Below are positions 1-6,500 of a stretch of 19,065 bases of DNA, in pieces. Origin of the DNA: Ruminococcaceae bacterium UBA1244 (GTDB lineage: Bacteria > Bacillota > Clostridia > Oscillospirales > Acutalibacteraceae); NCBI GenBank assembly GCA_002308635.1, contig DBWG01000031.1, forward strand, positions 1 through 19,065, written 5' to 3'. The notes under the pieces were generated by a model. It saw only the letters and a list, made by a program, of their open reading frames with translations, was not told where the DNA came from and did no database searches. Numbering within the stretch: the stretch's first letter is position 1; every line of letters begins with the position of its first letter. The position numbers and the translations under genes were made by a program.

Positions 1-123
1 GTTGAAATATGTTGGTGGAATGTTGAAAACTTGTTTAAAGTGTTTATTGTGTTGAAAACTTCTTTTCAACAGGTTTTGTTGAATTGTCAAAAGCTTTTCA
101 ACCTGATGTTGATATCCGGTGCA
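1..123. other. oriC: Putative oriC part: DnaA-box-like cluster downstream of dnaA
   Basis: This AT-rich stretch follows the dnaA stop codon, where the dnaA-dnaN spacer and the unwinding part of oriC lie in many Firmicutes. Seen: exact TTTTCAACA or its complement at 21-29 (minus), 50-58 (minus) and 63-71 (plus). One-mismatch copies are at 95-103 (TTTTCAACC) and 1-9 (partial edge). Looser copies (TGTTGAATT, TGTTGATAT) are at 77-85 and 107-115. The motif matches the DnaA-box consensus TTATCCACA at 7 of 9 positions; I saw no canonical box in the window. That this is an origin is inference from position, density and dnaA linkage. dnaN and the rest of the spacer would lie left of the window. Confidence 0.7.
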
Positions 124-1437
124 TTATCTGTCTCGGATATTCTTGATGATATCCTCTACTGTAGATTTGAGGTTAGGATCCTTTGACATATTCTTTTCTA
201 TCTGGTTTATGGCGTATACTATAGTGGAATGGTCTCTTCCGCCGAACTCGTCGCCGATGCTCTTCATTGAGAGGTTGGTTATCTCCCTTACGGCATAAAT
301 AGCGATCTGTCTTGCGTTTGAGATATTGGAGTTTCTTTTTGCTGAGCGGATATCGTCGCTCGAGACCCCGAAGGTATGCGCTACCTCGTCGATTATCTTT
401 TCTACGGTGAGCGGTGGCGGCTGATCGTTGTTAAGGATGTCTGAGATAGTTTTCTGAGCGACATTTATGGTTATTTTTTCTCCGTAGAGCTGATTTTTGG
501 CTTTGAGCTTCTTTACTACGCCCTCAAGCTGACGTATATTTGTTTTGAGCCTTGTTGCTATATATTCGGTAACATCGTCCGGCAGGTTCATTTCAAGCAG
601 CTCGGCCTTTCTTTTTATGATAGCGATTCTTGTTTCAAAATCCGGCGGCTGGATATCTGCGATAAGTCCGGATTCAAAACGGCTGCGGAGCCTGTCCTCG
701 AGTGTCTTGATCTCTTTTGGCGGGCGGTCTGATGTCAGCACTATCTGACGGTTAGCTTCATAGAGGGTGTTGAAGGTGTGGAAAAATTCCTCCTGAGTTG
801 ATTCCTTTCCTCCGATGAACTGTATATCGTCCACAAGCAGAACATCAGACTGGCGGTATTTCTGACGGAACTCTATGTTTGACTTTTTCATAAGAGCCTC
901 GACAAGCTCATTTGTGAAATCGTCGCCTTTTACGTATACTATCGACTTGTTCGGATCGTTCTTTATGATCTCATTGCGTATCGCATAGAGCAGATGGGTC
1001 TTTCCGAGACCGGAATTTCCGTAGATAAACAGCGGGTTGTATGATTTTCCCGGATTTGTTGCGACCGAAAGAGAGGCTGCATGAGCAAACTTGTTTGAAG
1101 AGCCTACGATGAAGGTATCGAATGTATATTCATAATCGGCATCAACAATGCTGTCGTTCACTTCCTGTTCCTTTGCAGCGGTCTCGTCCGGTATGGTGAA
1201 GATTATCTCGATCCCGTCTCCAAAAACGCTCTTGAACGCATCATCAAGCAGGTCCATATATCCTCTTATGACTGCTCTGCGGTGAAAATCTCCCGGAACC
1301 ATGAGTATTGCCTTGCCTTCGGCAAAATCAAGATTAACGGGTTCGATCTTGCTGATCCATGTTTTATAGGCAACGCCTGAGATCCTTTGTTTGCAGTAAT
1401 CGCAGATCAATTCCCATGTTTCATTGAATGAATCCAT
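124..1437 (-). CDS. dnaA: Chromosomal replication initiator protein DnaA
   Basis: DnaA is the AAA+ initiator that binds DnaA boxes at oriC, melts the origin and recruits the replicative helicase. The 437 residues are a normal family length. Domain I is about 1-80, followed by a short acidic linker to about 103. The AAA+ core has Walker A GNSGLGKT (140-147) and Walker B VLLVDD (199-204). Domain IV is the DNA-binding helix-turn-helix with GGRDHST (399-405) and the conserved Arg near 376 that enters the minor groove in E. coli DnaA. The third residue of the DHT-type motif is Ser rather than Thr. The start is supported by AGGAGG at 1448-1453, ten bases upstream of the ATG. Putative DnaA boxes flank the gene on both sides. 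Divergent from rpmH as in Bacillus, but with an extra gene between. Confidence 0.98.
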   Translation of the reverse strand: MDSFNETWELICDYCKQRISGVAYKTWISKIEPVNLDFAEGKAILMVPGDFHRRAVIRGYMDLLDDAFKSVFGDGIEIIFTIPDETAAKEQEVNDSIVDADYEYTFDTFIVGSSNKFAHAASLSVATNPGKSYNPLFIYGNSGLGKTHLLYAIRNEIIKNDPNKSIVYVKGDDFTNELVEALMKKSNIEFRQKYRQSDVLLVDDIQFIGGKESTQEEFFHTFNTLYEANRQIVLTSDRPPKEIKTLEDRLRSRFESGLIADIQPPDFETRIAIIKRKAELLEMNLPDDVTEYIATRLKTNIRQLEGVVKKLKAKNQLYGEKITINVAQKTISDILNNDQPPPLTVEKIIDEVAHTFGVSSDDIRSAKRNSNISNARQIAIYAVREITNLSMKSIGDEFGGRDHSTIVYAINQIEKNMSKDPNLKSTVEDIIKNIRDR

Positions 1438-1499
1438 ATTGTTTTTTCCTCCTGATCTTTTCTTTCTATATCTATATGCGGAACAGAATCATCCTCCAC

Positions 1500-1520
1500 A
1501 AGTCCGTTCCCCTCGGACTT
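1500..1520 (-). promoter_or_regulatory. Hairpin in the dnaA leader
   Basis: AAGTCCG at 1500-1506 and CGGACTT at 1514-1520 form a perfect 7-bp stem with a 7-base loop. It lies between the predicted dnaA transcription start (about 1553) and the start codon. No T-run follows, so it is not a classic terminator. A role in mRNA stability or dnaA control is only a possibility. Confidence 0.35.
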
Positions 1521-1559
1521 TATGGACCAATGCCGCAGATAAACACTTATACAAGGATA

Positions 1560-1588
1560 ATTATATCATACAAATGTTAAATTTTCAA
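1560..1588 (-). promoter_or_regulatory. dnaA promoter (sigma-A type)
   Basis: On the minus strand, TTGAAA (1583-1588) and a perfect TATAAT (1560-1565) are separated by 17 bp. Transcription should start near 1553, giving a leader of roughly 115 bases. DnaA-box-like motifs sit immediately upstream of the -35, which fits autoregulation by DnaA. Confidence 0.75.
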
Positions 1589-1593
1589 ATGGT

Positions 1594-1625
1594 TTTTCAA
1601 CATTCGTGGAATATGAGGTTGAAAA
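1594..1625. promoter_or_regulatory. DnaA-box-like pair upstream of dnaA
   Basis: An exact TTTTCAACA lies at 1594-1602 and a one-mismatch complement (GGTTGAAAA) at 1617-1625. A looser copy, TTTTCAAAT, overlaps the -35 at 1582-1590. Together with the cluster downstream of dnaA this resembles the bipartite oriC of Bacillus, with box clusters on both sides of dnaA. The remaining dnaA to 1803 spacer (1438-1802) holds the dnaA ribosome binding site, leader hairpin, dnaA promoter and the promoter of the next gene. I see no other gene in it. Confidence 0.65.
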
Positions 1626-1699
1626 ATTTTTTCAAAAAATCAATCTTTCTTTGTAACTAATCATACAGAAGAGGATTATATTTATGTACAACTTACATA

Positions 1700-1728
1700 T
1701 TGAGTTTTTGCGAAAAATACAATAATAT
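1700..1728 (+). promoter_or_regulatory. Possible promoter of the 1803-3386 gene
   Basis: TTGAGT (1700-1705) and TAATAT (1723-1728) are 17 bp apart, about 75 bases upstream of the start codon. Both boxes are imperfect and the region is AT-rich, so this is tentative. Confidence 0.4.
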
Positions 1729-1802
1729 AAAGTTGTGACGAGCAGAACAGTTTTTGCACACCTTTGAGCATATTTCTACAAAAAATCAGGAGGTAATTCA
1801 AA

Positions 1803-3386
1803 ATGAACGAAAACACAAAAAAAGGTAGCTTTAAGGTAATACTCATATCAATAGTAGCTGTTTTTCTGGTTGCGGCAGTAATAATTTCAATATTCTTACT
1901 GAACAAAAATAAGAACTCGGACAGCGGAAATGACGAAAACAGCACAGCCGCTCCGCAGATCAGTCAGGAGGAGAGCAGTGAACGGGAGATCAGCAGAGAC
2001 GAAAGCAAAGAGGAAAGCAAACAAACCAGCAAGGAAGACAGCGGCTCAGGAGAAGAAAGCAGCAAAGAAGAGACTGAGCCTGAAGACAGCAAGGCTGAAA
2101 GCAGCAGTGAAGAGAGCAGAACTGAAAACAGCCGTCAAGAAAGCAGCGCTGAAAGCAGCCGAGAAGAAAGCAAAACAGATAACAGCCGTGAAGAAAGCCG
2201 AAGTGAAGAAAGCAAAAGCGAAAGCAGCCGTGAAGAAAGCAAAGCTGAAAGCAGTAAAGAGGAAAGCAAGAAGGAGAGCAGTGATCCTGAAAATAGGGAA
2301 GATGATTTTCCGTCAAATTCCGGCGCTTATGAGCAGGTATCTATAGAAGGCACTGTCTACTATCACAGATTAGACGATTCCCTCTGGGGCGGCAACTACC
2401 ATCAGGATAATTTTGAAACATCGTATGGCACAGATACAGTTATGAAGGTAGTCGGATATGATGAATATCTTGAAATACTGGATGGAATAAGCAAGACCAC
2501 TGAAAACAGCGAACCACCAACAGAATATATGGATATAACCAGACTGAAACCTGCTTATAACGACGAAAACATGAACTATCTTCTCCTCTCTCAGAGCAGC
2601 GACCATGGCTGGTGCAATATGTATCTCATAGATGTGGAAAAACAAGACGATAAGCTGGTAGTATACGGGTATGAAAATACATACGGCGTTATGGCTTCCG
2701 GCAGCGGATATTGTATAGCAATACCGACATATATGCCCGTTGGCACAGAGGTGGAATATGTACAGTGCCACACTTCCGAAGAAATAGAGAACATCAAAAA
2801 ATTCGGCTCGATCTATGACCCCAATCAGGAGATCGCATATAAGCCTATAATCTATCTCTATCCCACAGAAGAAAAAAACGTAACAGTAAAGCTTCTCAAA
2901 GACGACAACCTTACCTGCACATATCCCAAGTATAAGGACGAATGGAACGTTACCGCAAAACCCAACGGAGATCTTGTTGACCTCAAGACCGGAAGAAACC
3001 TCTATTCACTCTATTATGAATGTAAAAATTCCGTGAGATTTACGATTCAGAAGGACGGCTTTGTTGTAAAGGGCGAGGATGCGGCTCAGTTCCTTGAAGA
3101 AAAGCTTGCAGTTTTAGGACTTTCCGACAGAGAAGCAGAAGAGTTTATCGTATACTGGCTCCCGATCCTCGAAGCAAACAAATACAACTACATCAGATTT
3201 GCAGAAGCTGATGAGATCGAAGAAAATATGCCTCTTGAGGTAAGCTCCGATCCCGATTCCGTGATCAGAGTGCTGATGACCTTCAAGGGTCTCGATTTCC
3301 CGATCAATGTTGAAGAACAGAAGCTCGCTCCCGTATCAAGAACAGGATTTACCGTTGTAGAATGGGGCGGAACAGAGATCAGATAA
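1803..3386 (+). CDS. Membrane-anchored Ser/Glu-rich protein with conserved C-terminal domain, function unknown
   Basis: The 527-residue protein has a short basic N-terminus, one hydrophobic segment (about 11-34), then a low-complexity linker of Ser, Glu, Lys and Arg (about 54-165) built from degenerate EESK/ESSRE units. A folded part follows. The architecture suggests an extracellular C-terminal domain held away from the membrane by a flexible stalk. The last third (about 347-527) starts with KPIIYLYPTEE and ends with RTGFTVVEWGG. I recognise this arrangement from uncharacterised secreted proteins of ruminococci and lachnospiraceae but know no function. No catalytic motif is visible. The middle region has a few Cys (271, 304, 322). 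The start is supported by AGGAGG at 1788-1793. Its position between dnaA and rpmH is unusual; these genes are normally adjacent. Confidence 0.9.
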   Translation: MNENTKKGSFKVILISIVAVFLVAAVIISIFLLNKNKNSDSGNDENSTAAPQISQEESSEREISRDESKEESKQTSKEDSGSGEESSKEETEPEDSKAESSSEESRTENSRQESSAESSREESKTDNSREESRSEESKSESSREESKAESSKEESKKESSDPENREDDFPSNSGAYEQVSIEGTVYYHRLDDSLWGGNYHQDNFETSYGTDTVMKVVGYDEYLEILDGISKTTENSEPPTEYMDITRLKPAYNDENMNYLLLSQSSDHGWCNMYLIDVEKQDDKLVVYGYENTYGVMASGSGYCIAIPTYMPVGTEVEYVQCHTSEEIENIKKFGSIYDPNQEIAYKPIIYLYPTEEKNVTVKLLKDDNLTCTYPKYKDEWNVTAKPNGDLVDLKTGRNLYSLYYECKNSVRFTIQKDGFVVKGEDAAQFLEEKLAVLGLSDREAEEFIVYWLPILEANKYNYIRFAEADEIEENMPLEVSSDPDSVIRVLMTFKGLDFPINVEEQKLAPVSRTGFTVVEWGGTEIR

Positions 3387-3411
3387 CAGCGCTTTCTTTG
3401 TAATGAAAAAA

Positions 3412-3467
3412 TATGAGGGGATATCTGAATACCATCCTTTGCGGAGGTTTTTGGATATTCCCTCATA
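3412..3467 (+). terminator. Long imperfect hairpin after the 1803-3386 gene
   Basis: TATGAGGGGATATC (3412-3425) pairs with GATATTCCCTCATA (3454-3467) with one mismatched position. The intervening bases can extend the stem through AA/TT, ACC/GGT and TCC/GGA segments. It lies 26 bases after the stop codon and before the rpmH promoter. It lacks a clean T-run on its right side, so intrinsic termination is plausible rather than certain. It could instead be an mRNA 3'-end stabiliser. Confidence 0.5.
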
Positions 3468-3527
3468 CATATTTGTGACGCTCATACAGCGTTAAAAAAA
3501 ATTATTCCGCCAAATAAAAAGTTTTAG

Positions 3528-3557
3528 TTGACAGAACGATATGTTTTGATTTATAAT
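3528..3557 (+). promoter_or_regulatory. Promoter of the rpmH-rnpA-yidD-yidC-jag operon
   Basis: A consensus TTGACA (3528-3533) and a consensus TATAAT (3552-3557) are separated by 18 bp. Start of transcription should be near 3564, about 65 bases before rpmH. This is the best-matched promoter in the window, as expected for a ribosomal protein gene. Confidence 0.85.
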
Positions 3558-3628
3558 TCTACAGTGCAAGGTTATATCTTGATAATACATCAGGTGCTTT
3601 TGTGCCTTCCTGAAAGGAGGAATTTCCC

Positions 3629-3763
3629 ATGCTGAGAACATATCAGCCCAAGAAGCTCCACAGAAAAAAGGAGCATGGATTCAGAAAGAGAATGTCAACA
3701 ACCAACGGACGCAAGGTCCTTTCCCGCAGAAGAGCAAAAGGAAGAAAGAAACTTTCCTATTGA
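3629..3763 (+). CDS. rpmH: 50S ribosomal protein L34 (bL34)
   Basis: This 44-residue, very basic protein matches bL34 along its whole length. It begins MLRTYQPKKLHRKK, contains GFRKRMSTTNGRKVL and ends RRAKGRKKLSY. It is a structural protein of the large ribosomal subunit. The start is fixed by GAAAGGAGG at 3612-3620, eight bases upstream. It opens the operon that continues with rnpA 61 bases later; the rpmH-rnpA pair is conserved across most bacteria. Confidence 0.97.
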   Translation: MLRTYQPKKLHRKKEHGFRKRMSTTNGRKVLSRRRAKGRKKLSY

Positions 3764-3824
3764 TCGGTCCTGACACCGACCTTCGGCATACGGCTGTGAA
3801 ATAACATATTTTGGAAGATGAGCT

Positions 3825-4160
3825 ATGAGTGAGATCATAACCTTAAAGAATAATAATGATTTCCGCCGGCTTTATAATCGGGGCAGATCATTTGCCTCTC
3901 CGCTGGTCGTTACCTATGTCCTCAAAAACCGCACAGGAAATGTGAGGATAGGTATCACCACCGGAAAAAAGATCGGCAAGGCCGTATTGCGCAACAGATC
4001 ACGCAGACTTATCAGAGCAGCTTTTTGTGAGGTGCAGGAACAAATACGTCCTGGCTTTGACCTTGTTTTTGTTGCAAGATCAAAAACACCTTTTGTAAAA
4101 AGCTATGACGTTCTGCGTGCAATGAAAAAAGAGCTGAAAGATGCGGGTGTTTTAAAATGA
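3825..4160 (+). CDS. rnpA: Ribonuclease P protein component
   Basis: This is the protein cofactor of RNase P, which trims the 5' leader of pre-tRNAs together with the catalytic RNA (rnpB, not in this window). The 111 residues are a typical length. The signature RNR region is clear at about residues 46-66: GKKIGKAVLRNRSRRLIRAAF. The conserved phenylalanine and RGR segment (NDFRRLYNRGRSF) near the N-terminus contacts the pre-tRNA leader in known structures. The ribosome binding site is weak (GGAAG at 3813-3817). The stop codon overlaps the yidD start (ATGA), suggesting coupled translation. Confidence 0.96.
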   Translation: MSEIITLKNNNDFRRLYNRGRSFASPLVVTYVLKNRTGNVRIGITTGKKIGKAVLRNRSRRLIRAAFCEVQEQIRPGFDLVFVARSKTPFVKSYDVLRAMKKELKDAGVLK

Positions 4161-4426
4161 AGCGCCCGCTTATTTGGCTTATACGCTTTTATCAGAAGGC
4201 AATTTCTCCGCTTACTCCGCCTTCGTGCAAATATTATCCGGTGTGTTCTGTCTATGGGATAAGAGCAATAGAACGCTTCGGAGCTTTTAGGGGCACGATC
4301 CTTACGGTCTGGCGCATATTGCGCTGCAATCCTTTTTCAAAGGGCGGATATGATCCCGTCCCTGAAAAAAAAAGCAGGACCCCAAAAAGGATAGAATACA
4401 AAACCGATGCCCCAAGAAAAAATTGA
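4157..4426 (+). CDS. yidD: Membrane protein insertion efficiency factor YidD
   Basis: A small 89-residue protein of the YidD family, which sits at the inner face of the membrane and aids YidC/Sec-dependent insertion. The family core is complete: IRFYQKAISPL, then CKYYPVCSVYGIRAIERFGAFRG, then a C-terminal CNPFSKGGYDPVP motif. The family's usual P-T-C-S is P-V-C-S here. The basic tail after position 70 is typical. It overlaps rnpA by four bases and is followed by yidC after an 85-base AT-rich gap, the standard gene order. Confidence 0.93.
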   Translation: MKRPLIWLIRFYQKAISPLTPPSCKYYPVCSVYGIRAIERFGAFRGTILTVWRILRCNPFSKGGYDPVPEKKSRTPKRIEYKTDAPRKN

Positions 4427-4511
4427 CTTGAAAACAATAGTATATTGCTCACTGTAAGGATATACTTTTATTATATATCATAATCTAATTTGAAGGAATG
4501 GTTTTTAGCAG

Positions 4512-5525
4512 ATGGATATTTTTAATCTGATCGGAAGCCTTTTCGGCTTTATCTTGTGGGGAGCTTTTGCGATAGTAAAGAACTTCGGCGTTGCTATAAT
4601 CATTTTTACCCTTATCGTAAAGCTTATCCTCCTGCCGTTCTCGCTGAAACAGCAGCGCTCAATGGCGGCAAATGCAAGATTCCAGAAAAAACAAAGAGAG
4701 ATCATGGAACGCTACGGCAAGGACAGAGTGGGCGCTCAAATGGAGATCCAGAAGCTTATGCAAAAGGAAAATGTCAGCCTTACAGGCGGATGCCTTCCTA
4801 TGATCGCTCCGATGTTTGTAATGCTCGGAGTTTATTATTCTGTCATCAATCCCCTTACAAACACGCTCCATATCGCATCCGACAAGGTCAGCAAGCTTCT
4901 TGACAGTATGCGCGCACTTCCGGGTATGGGCGCAACACTCAATAATAACAACTATGAACAGATCAATACCCTGAAATATTTCAGCTCTATCAAGGATTAT
5001 ATCGGAGACAGCGGCATCTCAGCATCAGACGCCGACAGGATCGAAGAATTTTCAAAGGGCTTTAATTTTCTCGGCTGGGATCTCCTTGCAACTCCGTCAT
5101 GGACAAACGGACTCTGGCTCATCCCTGTATTGTGCTTCATTACCTCAGTGGCAAGTATGCTGATAATCCAGAAGATGAACGGCACTCCCATGAAGGGCTG
5201 TATGTTCGTTTTTATATTCCTTATGCCGCTGTTTACAACATGGATCGCATTCAACGTTCCCGGCGCAGTAGGATTTTATTGGATCGCATCGACTGTTCTT
5301 GGTTTTGTACAGTCGTTCCTGCTCAATGTGTACTATAACGGAAGTATCATCGAAGCCCGTGATGAGGCCCGGAGAGTAGTTCTGAGAAAGAATCAGGAAG
5401 CAGAGGTCGCTTTTGTCGAAGCACCCGATTATGTTCCGCCTTCACAGGTCGGCAGATCAAAAAAAGATGAAAATGAAGAAGCATACAAAAAGAAAAATTC
5501 ACAATCAAAGAAAAAACGAAGATAG
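4512..5525 (+). CDS. yidC: Membrane protein insertase YidC/Oxa1/SpoIIIJ family
   Basis: An insertase that moves transmembrane segments from the Sec channel or directly from the cytosol into the membrane. The 337 residues are somewhat longer than many Gram-positive YidC proteins. Hydrophobic segments are visible at about 8-45, 96-116, 194-220 and 232-276. The first conserved helix carries a basic residue (K37 in FTLIVKLILLPFSL) where SpoIIIJ has its functional Arg. An amphipathic basic hairpin with QQRSM and QKKQREIMERYGKD follows. The C-terminal tail is strongly basic (KKKNSQSKKKRR), as in forms that bind the ribosome. There is no lipobox Cys at the N-terminus. An in-frame stop at 4506 forces the start at 4512 or later; the nearest ribosome-binding sequence (GAAGGA, 4492-4497) is rather distant. 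Confidence 0.95.
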   Translation: MDIFNLIGSLFGFILWGAFAIVKNFGVAIIIFTLIVKLILLPFSLKQQRSMAANARFQKKQREIMERYGKDRVGAQMEIQKLMQKENVSLTGGCLPMIAPMFVMLGVYYSVINPLTNTLHIASDKVSKLLDSMRALPGMGATLNNNNYEQINTLKYFSSIKDYIGDSGISASDADRIEEFSKGFNFLGWDLLATPSWTNGLWLIPVLCFITSVASMLIIQKMNGTPMKGCMFVFIFLMPLFTTWIAFNVPGAVGFYWIASTVLGFVQSFLLNVYYNGSIIEARDEARRVVLRKNQEAEVAFVEAPDYVPPSQVGRSKKDENEEAYKKKNSQSKKKRR

Positions 5526-5536
5526 AAAGCAGGGAA

Positions 5537-6427
5537 ATGAAAATGATACGTGAGATCACAGTCACAGCCGATACCATCGAGGAAGCGCAAAAACAGGCAT
5601 GCGCTCAGCTCGGTACGGAAATCGAAAAAACACAGTTTGAAGTGCTTCAGCAGCCCGAAAAGAAGAAATTCGGTCTTTTTGGAGGCAGTCCCGCAAAAGT
5701 AAGAGCCTTTTATGAGGTCACACCGCTTGAATGTGCAGAAAAGTACATAAAGGACGTTCTTGACAAAATGGGCATCACCGGTGCAGAGATCACATCAGAA
5801 GAGGTCGAGGGCGGAGCCGTTATCAATATTGACGGCGAAGATGTCGGTTTTATAATCGGACACAGAGGAGAGACTCTTGATTCACTCCAGTATCTTGCAG
5901 GACTTGTTGCAAATCATGTTGACGAGGGCTACTACAGAATATCCATCAATATCGGCAACTACAGAGAAAAAAGAGAAAAGACTCTTGAGATACTCGGCAG
6001 AAAGCTTGCTTTCAAGGCGGTAAAGACCGGTCAGAAGACCTCTCTTGAGCCTATGAACCCATACGAAAGAAGGATCATCCACACTGCCGTACAGAAGGTG
6101 AGAGGAGCTACTTCATGGAGCGAGGGCGAAAATATGTACCGCCATGTTGTTATTGGTCCGGATCCGGATTATAAACCCGCATACAACAGGGGCGGTTACC
6201 GCAGGGACAGAAGCAGCAATTTCAACAAGGACGGTTCCTATAACCGCAAGCCGAGATCGAGCGGATATCAGAGAAGACAGTACTCCGAAGGAGAATCTCA
6301 CATTCAGGACAGCGTTTTCAGCACATTTGAGGAGGACGCTTCTGCAAAGACAGTGAGAGAGAGCATAAACGAAAGACCCGATACCTCTCTCTACGGAAAG
6401 ATCGAGATCAAAAGATCTCAGGATTGA
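5537..6427 (+). CDS. jag: RNA-binding protein KhpB (Jag/EloR family) with extra C-terminal tail
   Basis: A cytoplasmic RNA-binding protein that pairs with KhpA in other Firmicutes and influences cell elongation and division. Domains in order: Jag_N (about 4-55, with KKFGLFGG), a KH-type domain with the GxxG loop IIGHRGETL (about 98-137), and R3H (about 142-207) with NPYERRIIH. Most family members end soon after the R3H motif. This protein continues for about 88 residues rich in Arg, Tyr, Gly, Ser and Asn (about 210-250), then an acidic patch. It follows yidC by 11 bases, the usual arrangement, and is the last gene before a terminator. Confidence 0.94.
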   Translation: MKMIREITVTADTIEEAQKQACAQLGTEIEKTQFEVLQQPEKKKFGLFGGSPAKVRAFYEVTPLECAEKYIKDVLDKMGITGAEITSEEVEGGAVINIDGEDVGFIIGHRGETLDSLQYLAGLVANHVDEGYYRISINIGNYREKREKTLEILGRKLAFKAVKTGQKTSLEPMNPYERRIIHTAVQKVRGATSWSEGENMYRHVVIGPDPDYKPAYNRGGYRRDRSSNFNKDGSYNRKPRSSGYQRRQYSEGESHIQDSVFSTFEEDASAKTVRESINERPDTSLYGKIEIKRSQD

Positions 6428-6454
6428 TAATATGACAAAATAAACAAATGACTA

Positions 6455-6489
6455 AAGCCAGTCCTCATCCGTGGGCTGGCTTATTTTTT
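6455..6489 (+). terminator. Rho-independent terminator of the rpmH-jag operon
   Basis: AAGCCAGTCC (6455-6464) pairs with GGGCTGGCTT (6473-6482), ten pairs including one G-U, followed by A then six T (6484-6489). It lies between the convergent jag and noc-like genes. Confidence 0.88.
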
Positions 6490-6500
6490 GCTGTGTCAGG

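Noticed and set aside
1045..1058. TTTTCCCGGATTT inside dnaA, resembling half of a Noc binding site
   Set aside because: Not palindromic and within coding sequence. No full Noc site or parS palindrome was found by eye.
1684..1725. Very short plus-strand open frame (13 codons) with a weak upstream AGAGGA
   Set aside because: Too short to judge, it overlaps the predicted promoter of the next gene, and nothing suggests a known leader peptide.
1930..2346. Long open frames on both strands over the Ser/Glu-rich region (Ala/Lys-rich on plus, Cys/Phe-rich on minus)
   Set aside because: They are shadow frames of the repetitive codons in the 1803-3386 gene. They lack ribosome binding sites and have biased, low-complexity composition.
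4440..4465. Short inverted repeat GTATAT...ATATAC between yidD and yidC
   Set aside because: Only six base pairs with a 14-base spacer in AT-rich sequence. No convincing promoter or terminator could be assembled around it.
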